Positions 1-10,200 of a stretch of 64,000 nucleotides of DNA are shown here, in pieces. The notes beneath the pieces are model-generated. The model had not been told where the DNA came from and ran no database searches. It saw only the letters and a list, made by a program, of their open reading frames with translations. The stretch comes from Membranipora membranacea (taxonomy: Eukaryota > Bryozoa > Gymnolaemata > Cheilostomatida > Membraniporidae). The translations under genes were made by a program, and so were the position numbers. Each line of letters begins with the position of its first letter. The stretch's first letter is position 1. The stretch covers positions 12,026,001 through 12,090,000 of the forward strand of contig OU612067.1 in the NCBI GenBank assembly GCA_914767715.1, read 5' to 3'.

Positions 1-486
1 GGACTATTCTATATGCATCCGCTAAATCCACTTTGGCTAGCCACACGTTACCAAGAGGCTGTCTGGTTACCATGGTCTTTGCAACATCCTCAACTCAACA
101 ATAATGGACTGATTTATTTTCCTCTTTGATGAAGTCATTCACAGAGTTACCTTGTGGGGATGAAAGATTGAAAATCAATCGGTGCTTTGTTCTACATGGT
201 TTTGGTATCACATAAAGAGGAAATATTATCATATCATGTAGCGGAGGGATTGCGAAAGGCCCTATTATTCTATTGTGTTTTTGTTCTTCTTTTAGCTTAG
301 CCAATATTGCAGCATTTGCTGGTTTGAGCCTCACTTCCGTTTTTGATATTGAGCAGTTCTCTTGAACGCCTAGTGAAAACCCGTTCGAGAACCCTTCTAC
401 CATAAATTCTTTGTCCACACAACCCTCTAGTTCAGTTGCCAGTTTGGATGGGCTGACTGGAGTTTGTATCTTATGGCTCTCAAAAT
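1..486 (-). pseudogene. DIRS-type reverse transcriptase N-terminal part
   Basis: The minus-strand reading starts after an acceptor near position 487. It contains a 'GFSNGFSLG' stretch, then 'NRIIGPF', 'KHRLIFNLSSPQGNSVNDFI' and, closer to the edge, 'VDLADAYRIV', which fits RT motif A with its catalytic Asp. This series is typical of DIRS1-group reverse transcriptase. An in-frame TGA at 95-97 falls between the 'SVHYC' stretch and motif A, so the copy is broken. The palm motif B and the YxDD region would be left of the window. The stretch 487-626 looks like an intron and contains a C-run (G-run on the coding strand) at about 560-577. Confidence 0.7.
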
Positions 487-626
487 CTGAAAATAAAGGT
501 TGTTATTATGCAACTTGCTAGACACAATTATTTCTGCGCCAATCATAAATGTGACCAAACCCCCCCCCCCTCCCCCCATCCTGAGGAGGCCGACTAATAC
601 GGCATCATTGACGTCACCATGCACAG

Positions 627-1437
627 TTAAGAAGCCTTTTGTTTAGAGCATATGAAGTCTGGGTGTTGGGCGCTATAGCACACCTTGCAGTTATGGGCGA
701 AGCGGCAGCTCAGTCCAAACATACACCCCTCGTGCGAGTAAAACCTGTGACAAAGCTTCCTTTTATGGGAGAGCTTGGCCCCCGATCTATCCTGGTCGCT
801 GGTCTTTACTGGCTGCTGGATGGTGTTTGCCAGCTCTGTAAGGTATTCGCCCCAGACTATATCTGCACATTGGGCTTTCAGTTTCCTAAACTGGAAGTCG
901 TACTCGACTGCCTCTCTCTCTCTGCCGCGTGCATTCTTTTTACAATTTGAAGATGGCGTAGCATGCCTTGAGCCTCACCAGTAAAAAATTCCAGAGTTAA
1001 GCTCATATATAAATGATATATGCATCTAACCATTTGTAAAAGACCAGACTCTCGTTGTCTTCCAATTCCTTGAAGTAGCCGTCATTTAGGGTGAATTTCT
1101 TCCTTGGTTTTTGCCCACGAGGATGAGGAAGAAGGCTTTTAAAGTCTACAAAATTACCCAGTCGGACCTTTTCACGGACTTTATCATCGTCCGATGTTGT
1201 AGGGACGATGGGCATGGAGCCCAGAGGCCTGACCCTCTTGTTACTCACCAGCACCTGCACCGGAACCATGTTCTCCGCTTCTGAATCCTCAAAGCAGCTC
1301 GAGTTGATCTCCGAGGTTGTAACCCTGGATGTAAAAGGTACAGGAACTTCAGGCTCAGAAGCCTTTCTCTTGGAAGAGCCGCGAACCGGGGCATTCCCTT
1401 TCTTGCTGGAATCCAGCGTTGCCTTACGAGTTGTATC
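627..1437 (-). pseudogene. DIRS-like Gag with C-terminal CCCH zinc finger
   Basis: The exon opens after an acceptor at 1438-1440 and reads a charged, Ser-rich N-terminus, then 'RLGNFVDFKSLLP' and 'FYKWLDAY'. It meets a stop at 1003-1005. The reading resumes in another frame with 'YDFQFRKLKAQCADIVWGEY' and a Cys/His cluster (C-HRF-C-FGLSC-RFAH-C-C...HP...C), ending at TAA 627-629. A small C-terminal CCCH/knuckle is usual in DIRS-group Gag proteins and would bind RNA. One frameshift near 1000 inactivates it. Open frames on the + strand here are shadows. Confidence 0.6.
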
Positions 1438-1882
1438 CTGTGAATCATAATAAGAATGAAAACTGTTCTCCTCCTTTTACAGCAAATGGCGGGATATCAT
1501 TTTATTGTTACATACACAATACTTTGAAAAAACAGGGCACTCCCTTTCCATAAATTAATGACGCCCAGGGATATTAAATTTTTTGAATGTTGCGAACCAA
1601 GCATGAGTTAATGCCGACAATTTGAACTTAAGGCAACGGTCATCTTGTGACACGGTTATTGATAACACATCACTATTACTACGCTGTGTATTTTACCACT
1701 GTTTTGTATATCATAACAACACTTCATTTGCGACAATTCATGTTCATTTATTTCAAATAAACCTTTTGTCTTGAGAATTGTTTTATTGGTATTAACAAGG
1801 ACAATATAACTATACAGCATATAAAATGATGGTTCAGTGAGGTCCGACTAATATGGAATTTAGATCTGCTGGTCTGCTGTTA

Positions 1883-2377
1883 TCACCAGAGGTTTTGGTG
1901 GGCTGCCCATACAATGATCGTCTGGAGATTTCGAACAGCTGTTCGGTAACCGCGGTCAGTTAGGTGGTTGCCGTCTCTGTTTCTCCACGGTTGCCTTCTA
2001 TCCCAGAGCCAGAAGGTTACCGCCTCATCCCCCAAGGGTCTCTGCTCCATTATGGATGCAAACTCCCTGGCTCTCAGAATGTAGGTTGGTCCTTGGCCAC
2101 TGAGAAGTTATGACGACAGTCTGGACCCTGTACTGGTCCACCATCTGCCGTCCTAGATGACCAATCCTGTCAGCCAGTCGAGATCGTTGCCTCCAAGCAT
2201 CAAGATGACCACATCCACATCTGTTGCTGAGTGGGCATTCCTCTCTCCCCATCTTATGCCGGCCCCTCTTCTCTCCGCAAATCTAAGTGAAACCCCACTC
2301 AGGTGGTGTAGGAGCTCTTGCTGGTATCTAACCAGTCTTGACACATGGGAATCCCCCATTATGAGGACAGACCAATT
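1883..2377 (-). pseudogene. SGNH-hydrolase-like ORF next to the DIRS Gag, frameshifted
   Basis: After a pyrimidine-rich acceptor at 2378-2380 the minus strand reads 'LIMGDSHVSRL' (block I, GDS nucleophile), then 'VDVVILMLGGNDLD' (block III, GxND), then 'VQTVVITSQWPRT', and finally 'RDGNHLTDRGY' (block V, DxxH) before TGA at 1883-1885. These are the four signature positions of the SGNH/GDSL esterase fold. The reading needs two frame changes, around 2160-2250 and 2060-2110, so the ORF is dead. Its orientation and spacing relative to Gag suggest it belongs to the same element, but it could be a neighbouring host exon. Confidence 0.6.
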
Positions 2378-3372
2378 CTGGAAATAGAAAGAACAATTGT
2401 AAGCAAATAGGCACCACCATTATTTAAATGTTAATTCTTGTACCTACCCAGCTGTTATATATATAGCGTTAACATAAAGCGAGAAAAGCGATAAATCCAT
2501 AAGTGCATGAGCGAGAATAAAAGCAATCACTTATGCGTTAAATTATGAAATTATTACATTATTTAAAGTGTATCTAAACTACCCTGATTTCCCTCCCCTC
2601 AGCCAGATAATCTAAAAAAGCCTTAACTCTGGTTCCCCAGCAGGATGAAGTGGGGCGTTTATAGTAAGCCGATTATACCACAGGTAATGGTCACCTCAAA
2701 GCCGTTGCTCAACTCTTAAAGAAGTGCTTCCCTGTGTTGTATAACTCCAGATCCCTTCGGGGTTGCGTATTTATTATGCAGATAGCTTGATAAACACAAC
2801 TCAAAACTTAGTCCACACCCAATAGTTTTACATGCAAAGCCAAACTAGCAAAAAAAAACCAGTCGATTTTGACCTTTTGGACTTCAGGCTGTAGCAACGT
2901 ATATATATCCGCATGGAGGGTCATCACCTCAAGTACATGAGGGTCACACATTGTTGGGAATATAGTGCAACAACTAGGGTTAGTCAACACATAGCAAAGC
3001 GTTACTAGCAAGCCCGTATCAATTCAGCCAACAATTAGTTAATATGATCACATATATTACTTGAGCCAAAGCCAACACCAACATAGCAAAGCGTAAGCAC
3101 AAATTAACTCACCTCAGCATCATAAAGTTATTTCACCTCAAATTCTTGAGGAACGCCACTTGAATCACCTCTCAGAGGGTTATCACCTCATATTCATGAG
3201 GGTCACAATTTAAATGTTACATTAACCTAAGATCATTCCCTTAAATGCGCTGAAAATTAGATGCCCTTAACTGGATCTCGGCAGTGATGTGATTCAGTGT
3301 TATCCCTGAAGTAATGATATCATATAACTAGAATGAAAAATTGAACTGTGTGGAATAAACACTCTATTTCAG
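2378..3372. other. Spacer without recognisable gene
   Basis: No exon related to gene 1 could be found here. Gene 1 should have one more A-type FN3 exon upstream of 3373, so either it lies left of the window or the DIRS insertion separated it. The stretch contains a group of short palindromes (separate entry) and a repeated 'ACATAGCAAAGCGT' at about 2991 and 3081. Confidence 0.5.
2927..3201. repeat. Cluster of short CCTCA...TGAGG palindromes
   Basis: Three copies of CCTCA-6 nt-TGAGG occur at 2927-2942, 3136-3151 and 3186-3201, plus a related CCTCTCAGAGG at 3168-3178. Most are preceded by TCA and followed by GTCACA or similar. Each could form a 5-bp stem with a 6-nt loop. The loops differ while the stems are kept, so this is more than simple copying. 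Function unknown. Confidence 0.6.
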
Positions 3373-6300
3373 CATCACTGTAACGGACACAGTGACTGGA
3401 TTAGAATTTCAGGTGATGGAATGGCACGAACAGTAACTGCATGCAGTTACGACCCGTACTCTCAAGTCTCCTGTCATATCAGGGCCCGAAACAGCCAAGG
3501 ATGGAGTGATGCTTCCACAAGCCAAACAAGGACATTATGTGATAGTGAGTAATAACAATTAAGATATCTTATTACTGAAGGTCTTTTTCCCACAGACAGG
3601 TAATTGGAATAAAAACAGAATATTAAATATCACCTTCTAGCTTGTGGTTTAGATAAGTTTTGTAGCTGGGAAAATGCTTTGTTACAAAGCATTTATCAGG
3701 ATTGAAAAGGGACAGCTCAATCTTTGTCTCTTGTTGTGAGAGTTTGCAAGGTTTGTCTACTCCCACCCCCCACTCCCTCCTCCTTAACAGCATACAACAC
3801 ATACAGAATGCCAAGATATTTTTTTAGGTATCCATTCTGAAGTTGTTGAAATTGATTAGCAAAAAAAAAAGAGTATCAGAAGCAGCACAATATTATTAGT
3901 TCTTGTACATGTTATCCATGTCTTTACATGTATGATCTTTACTTCCGTGTCACTATTTTTATCAATAACTAAGATCCTACAAGCCCTAGAAGTGTACAGA
4001 TACTTCCCCAAGGCGAAGAAACTAATGAAGGAAGAAGGCGATTGAAATACAGAATCAGCTGGCAGGTAAAGGTTCAAAACACATGAATAACATGTGAATT
4101 CGGCACTAAACTACATCGTTATGCTCTGTTCCAGTTCCACAACACCAAAGTAAATCATTCATTACAACCTCTAGAATCTATGTTATATGAGAAAGAATAA
4201 AGTATCCCTAGTAATACTTCACCCGTAGCCCATCATGATCAATGCACTATTTTTGGGAGGAGATAATCAAATGTTAGATCATCAACATGGTCAGGCTATT
4301 AACTTGATGATGCAACACTGATCAATAAGTTCATCAGCATCTAGACAAACATCAAATTTATAAACAACTCCAAATAAACATTGTCCTCCCCGACAAATAA
4401 AAGATATTCCTTTATACGAAATTGCATGACAGCATGAGCTGTATTAAATGATCAATCCAAATGAATCGATGAATTCGTTGTGCCTCCATATTATGTATTA
4501 AAATTATCCATTATTTAATATAGAGAACCGATCCCGTTGTGGTGCATGCGATAAGTTTATATTTTTTTTGATTGTGTTTCTGGTTTCTTTGACCAACTGT
4601 CATGCTACTTCTCGATCACAAAGGCTTGAGAGCTAGAACTGATCAACATAAACCAAATTTTGATCATGTAACACCTGTATTCAATACACAATGACAACAT
4701 GGTAACTTCATACTTTGTATATTTTATGCATATTTTATACAGATTCCTACATCACATCATTGCATCAACTTTAGATATACAAATGCCTATCGAATTTCAT
4801 CAACAAAGCTGAATGGATTCAAGTATAGAAATAGAAATGGCAACCTACAAAACGTCTATGTCTATACAGATGGTGCTGAACTTGTTACGGCAACTGTTGA
4901 GGCTTTTAATAATCAGGGCAACAAATCAGAGGCAGAGACAAAAACCATTATAACTCAAGCGATAAGTAAGTGAATTGACCAATCGCAGTTCAAATACAAA
5001 TGCTAAACCTTTTAAACTGTGTGATACTATCTATATTTAAAGCACAGAATAACTCATCGCTACTCCTTGTTTAAAGCTATCATTCAGAATAATTTACTCA
5101 ATATACTGCTCTGTGTAGCAAATCAAATTATCTAATGTGTTGATTCTCAATATTGCAGGACCTCAGACTATACCAGAAGAATTTAGAATGGAGGGAAAGA
5201 CATATCAATGTGTTACACTGACATGGAAAGCACCGCTGTATCCTAATGGGGATATTTCTCATTACCAGGTTTTTGAATATTATCATGGCAAAGATTTTAA
5301 TTACTGAAAATTCAAATATTGTAACTAATTATATCAGAAGCTTAAAACACCAGGAACATGAAACTTAGAGATATTTATTGTTTTCTTGCCTCCTTTACAA
5401 GGGAGTTTTGGATGTCTCATACTTCTCGTTTCAACAGTAAGGTGATCTTTTGTTTGCAAACATGATAAACCTCATTATAGTTGAAATCCCGAGTTTTCTT
5501 TGAATTTTTGCTTTATAATTTCACAGTACAAATGCAAAGGAAACAATTCCTGGTCAAACACGAGCGGAAACATCCTCAAACAAGACCAATGTGGTTATGA
5601 TGCATACACAGATGTAGAATGCCATCTAAAAGCAACAAATCAGATAGGAGACAGTGATGAAGCTTCTCAAAACATAAGAACACTCTGTACATGTAAGTTG
5701 ATAGTTTTGCTTTATCACAACCAGCTCTTTGACAACATTTTTGTTTTAAAATACCCATACTCATTTGGGTATGTCAAGGAAAAGGTTTGAATTGGAGTGT
5801 TCGCTCAAGGGCTCACAAATATTCAACAGTCAACAAATTTTTGTTCAGACAACAAAGTTGATTAAATTCAGAATTTTAATCAAATTCAGTATTGTGTCTA
5901 GAACCCATCCACACCACATATAAAAAAATCTCTGAATATTTTAGATTATTGGGTTGATATAACTTTTGGTTAGTCACAATAACTGAATTTTATCTTGTTT
6001 GTATATACTGCTTTTAGTTCCAGTCTTGCCGAGTAACCTTTCAAATTTCGTCAGTGATGACATAGACAACTCTTCAAGCAGACCAAGGAGAAAAATAAAA
6101 TTGAGTCTACAACCGACGGTGAGTAAAATACACTCGATTAATCCAAGATATTTTCTGTAGAGCTTTCAGATGTAGTTGTGGTAACATGGCTGTGATATTG
6201 TCAGTTTCATACCCTTTTTGTTCTAATGCTCTCAATTCCTTACACCTCAGGAAATAAACCCAAAATGCAAAGAGGTGAAAGATGATGGAATATCAATCAG

Positions 6301-7273
6301 GGTCAATGGAGATGTGACAAATGCTGGTAGCATGCAGTCTATCAGTGATTTAAACGCTGTGACAGACTATTCGGTACAAATCATGGTGAGAAATGATCGT
6401 GGATACCAGACAAACAAAACCATCACATACACCACTGGGGAACTAGGTAAGTTCAAGCCATAGTAACCAAAGTGCGGTTGTCTCATGCATGATATTTCTG
6501 ATACTCTCTACTTAAGGTAACCTAACAGAGTGTTACCACCGCCTCTATCTTGCGTACCATATGGATATGATATCATATGGATATTTATAATGAGATAAAG
6601 CGATGACCGAGAGAGAGACCTGAGTTACTTGACAACCGGAAGCTTACAAATTAAGATCAGAGTGCGCTCAATTTATTTGAGGTTATGTTTGAGAATCTTG
6701 ACACATCCTCCATTTCTACTAATTTTGATGTTACAGCTCCCTATACAGGACCAAAGTTGAATCTTTCCTTTACAAGCTCTTGTGCCATACTACACTTAGA
6801 TATTCCAGACGAACCTAATGGGGATATCACCCACTATGAGGTATGCCTAGATAGAACTCATTCGTATTTTAATGTCAAGTTGATCGCTTTAAACCTGCAA
6901 AAGAACCAAACTTGAAAGGCAGTTTTATGCACAATATCGATTTTGAATCAAATGCAGAATCTCAACCAATCTCTTTTTGTTGTACAATATCAAAGAGATG
7001 TCAGTGCTCCAGCTGAAAAACTGAAACAATTTAAATGCCTAACAATTCATTTTTTATTTCAGTATGGTTGTTGGGAATATGGCAGCAGTAAAGATATGAG
7101 CAGCATTCAAGATCTGAATAACACAGTGAATTCCTCACATCTTTTTGAGAATGGGAACACGATGGAGATTTGTGGGTTTGGATCTGCCGTTCGTATCCAA
7201 TGCAGAGCTTTCGCTGTTAACAGCATTGGCTCAAGCCCAAAAAATGAGGGCAACGGATATACAGTTGTTGCAG
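3373..7273 (+). CDS. Gene 1 ectodomain: FN3-like repeat exons
   Basis: Exons are 3373-3544 (B), 3974-4065 (C), 4743-4965 (D), 5159-5268 (A), 5527-5692 (B), 6018-6118 (C), 6251-6446 (D), 6737-6840 (A) and 7063-7273 (B). A exons carry the conserved Cys and Trp of the first FN3 half and end in '(Y/N)G.I.HYQ'. B exons carry 'Y.C', then 'V.C.(I/L).A.N..G.S' and end near '(T/R)TLC'. C exons end in 'RISWQ' type strands, and D exons hold 'YTDG...V...N'. A begins in phase 1 and ends in phase 0, and B runs 0 to 1, so A+B and C+D are separate 1-1 modules, as in shuffled FN3 domains. They match exons 59899-63900 of gene 3 one for one. Confidence 0.85.
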
Positions 7274-10200
7274 GTTGGTTATAATAACATATAAGCTAGC
7301 CTAGATGACACTTTTTGGCACAGCGAAAGAGCATTGAACACTAACAACCCATTTCCCATATAGGGGCAGAGAAAAAGTATATATTTTTTTAATATCATGA
7401 TGTCAATCTTGATCCGCAGCTGTACCCATTAGTTAGTGAGACGATTCACTGACACGCTGTACGGATCTTAACAGGGTGCATCGTGCCTTATGTAGTTGAT
7501 ATATACAGCTGTGGTTTTTGCAAAGCTGAAAGCAGAGTTAATGATGTTATCCTCTGGTGACTGATCCTTGGTCGTTTTGTCATGATGTCAATCACAAATT
7601 GCAGTGATAAGTGAGGTGCCAGAGGTTGGAACAATCAATGAGACATCTGGAACTGTAGTTATCAAGATATTCCCCGTCACGCCAGAGAATGATCAGGTCA
7701 CAATAAGGTAAGATAAATTAAAGCTGAGGGCTCAGGTCTCTTTTGCAATGAGAACATGATGTCATTCTTAAGTGATACTGTTAAACTTTGAAATTATGAT
7801 ACACACCGAAATTTCATTCATCATTTGAATTAGACATCATGGAAAGTGCTGCATTTCCTCCAGATCGAATGAAGAAAGCTTCAGTGCATCCAAATATTAA
7901 CCTTATGGTCAAAAGGAAAGTTCAAGAGAGAGGTCATATTTAAGTTGAGGTTTGAGGAAAGATTTCCAGATAGTCCATTCGAAAACGATAGCCCATGGCT
8001 CTAAGTGATAATTGTACCAACAATGAAGTATGGGGTGGTTATTTCTCATTAAGAGGTGGCACAGTTGGTTAGAGCGCGGGTCTTCCATCGAGCAAACATT
8101 GAAAGTCATGGGTTTCAATCCATCTACAGTTAATTTATTACTGGGTTTGGGTTTGCCCCCAGGTGTACTTTAAGCTGCCTACAAACAGAGAGCAATTGGC
8201 AATTGCAGCCTTGCCCTTAGGCATCCAGTATCTTGCCGTCCATTTATCAGGGTCAACCATTTTGAAACAACCATGTTTCTGATGTTGCAACCAATCGACA
8301 AAATTCCTATCACTCAATTTTGAAAAATAGTACCTTATAAAAAATTTCCAATCTCTTACGTTCAATATTGTTGTGAGTGAAATTGAAACAGATCTTTTTA
8401 AATTTACATTCAATGGCTACATGTTAATAGTTAAATTGCAATCACATACACTATGGTTCCATGGGTCGATTATGTAAGGATATCGGGAGTAATCGCCCCA
8501 TGGAAATGGCATTAAAGTCAAATTCCGATTGTGACTAATGACTTTTTGGACGCAAATATCCATACCGTGTTTATTCTACCCATTTCCTAATTGGCGTCGT
8601 GGCTGAATGGTTAGCGCGCTTGCACACAATGCCTTAATGGGATTACATGTGGGAGGCCGGTGTTCAAGTCCCCCAGCCGTGGCAGATTCTTTTCATGTTT
8701 TTCCCATCATGGGAATGGTAAGAATCCATTGGATTCTAACCATTCGAAATTGGAGTGAACCACAAAATCGACCCATGGAACCATAGTGATAGTGTTGAAT
8801 GGTATTGACTATGATATCAAAAACTGTGCTCAGGATTAATATCGATATCTGAACTTACTACTCATTGTCACATTTTCAAAAGATGACCTTCACTTTTGAA
8901 TCTCCCTTATATCAAGTTTTGATATTCTTCAGCCAATACATTATTGTTATGCATGAGAATGGAGGTAAAGAAAAGAGTAGAAAAAAGCGATCACTGCCAC
9001 CAGAATGCAGCATCGAGCAGTTGTACAACTCAACTCATGCTGTTGAAAACAACCAAACATGCTATGTAACAGCTGTTATTGATTCTGGAGAGATGATTAA
9101 AGAAGGGCTGGAGTTCAAAGTCGGCGACGGCAAGACAAGAGAGGGGTACTATAACCAGCCATTGAAGAAAGATCAATCATACACATTCCACATCGAATTC
9201 AAAGGCACTATCAATGTAAGTGAAAAGCTAATGAATTATCAAACACTGTCCATATTCGAATTTATTGTATTATCCAGGTATGTGTTAAAGTTGTAAGATT
9301 ACCGAAGCTGCTTTCCTTCAATGCTTATTGCCTTGATTCATAATAGGAGTTCCAGAACTCATTTGCATTTTTAGAATTCATTTATTGGAATCATTTATCA
9401 TCCTTCTTCAGGGTACGAATACAACATTCAAGCAATTCACAGTATCACAATCATTTCAAGGTTAGTCATTATGAATTCTCCTGTAATTGACAGAAATCTA
9501 TCCAATACGGTGCTGCAAAGTGTTGAAATAGAATGCATTGATTGTGATGACCTTAATCATTTTGACAATTATTTCGATAAATATTTTTTCAGCAGCATTG
9601 AGATCTCATATCTAAATTTTAACAACACAAACACAATTGTATCAAACAACATTTTGATACCTATTGTGACTTGAAGAGCTGATAAATATGTCAGTGTGTT
9701 TCAAATTGCTTTCTAAAATTACCAGCCTTCTCACTCAGTTTCGATGCAAAGCATTGATCTAGACGGCACAATAAACTTTACAGCGAGACTCAGTTTTAAT
9801 ATAGCCTGCAAAAATATCATATAACTTGCTATACCAGTACTCTATAATGCCTCTGGGGCAAGGATAATGAGTTAAAATATATAACAACATTTTTTCTAGT
9901 AACAGTAAAACGGCCTACAACAACAGCACCACCTATAGCTGCCATAGTAGCCGGAACTGTTGTTCCTGTTGTGATAACAGCCATGGTTATAGTTGCTGTG
10001 TTTGTATATATCAAAAGGTAAGCAACTAACCCTATCAAAGCAGATACAATTAATTTTCCTTGCTGCATTTTTTCAGCACATGAGCGTCTTATCTTATTTG
10101 CATTTGGCCACATGGAAAAGGGAAATATTGTGTTTGGTAGTAGCTTTCCCATTGCCTAGTCTTTTCCTTTTTCAAAATTTGCTGTCTTACTTATCTCAAA

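Larger units (their letters stand above)
1..2377 (-). mobile_element. DIRS-like tyrosine-recombinase retroelement, partial and decayed
   Basis: Read on the minus strand the order is SGNH-like ORF (1883-2377), Gag-like ORF with a CCCH finger (627-1437), then reverse transcriptase (486 down to 1), which runs off the left edge. The RT resembles DIRS1-type RT, and a Gag with a terminal CCCH finger fits DIRS-group Gag. Each ORF begins just after a good minus-strand splice acceptor (near 2378, 1438 and 487), which suggests spliceosomal introns. Frameshifts and stops show it is no longer active. The tyrosine recombinase and the terminal repeats would lie left of the window, so the superfamily call rests on RT and Gag only. 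Confidence 0.65.

Noticed and set aside
639-984. Open frames on the + strand
   Set aside because: They are shadows of the minus-strand DIRS Gag, whose CCCH finger explains the region.
8138-8413. 91-codon minus-strand frame
   Set aside because: It overlaps a SINE tail and shows no family motif or splice support.
8593-8683. Genuine tRNA gene
   Set aside because: The acceptor ends do not pair properly and the unit lies inside a MITE present in two copies, so it is tRNA-derived rather than a functional tRNA.
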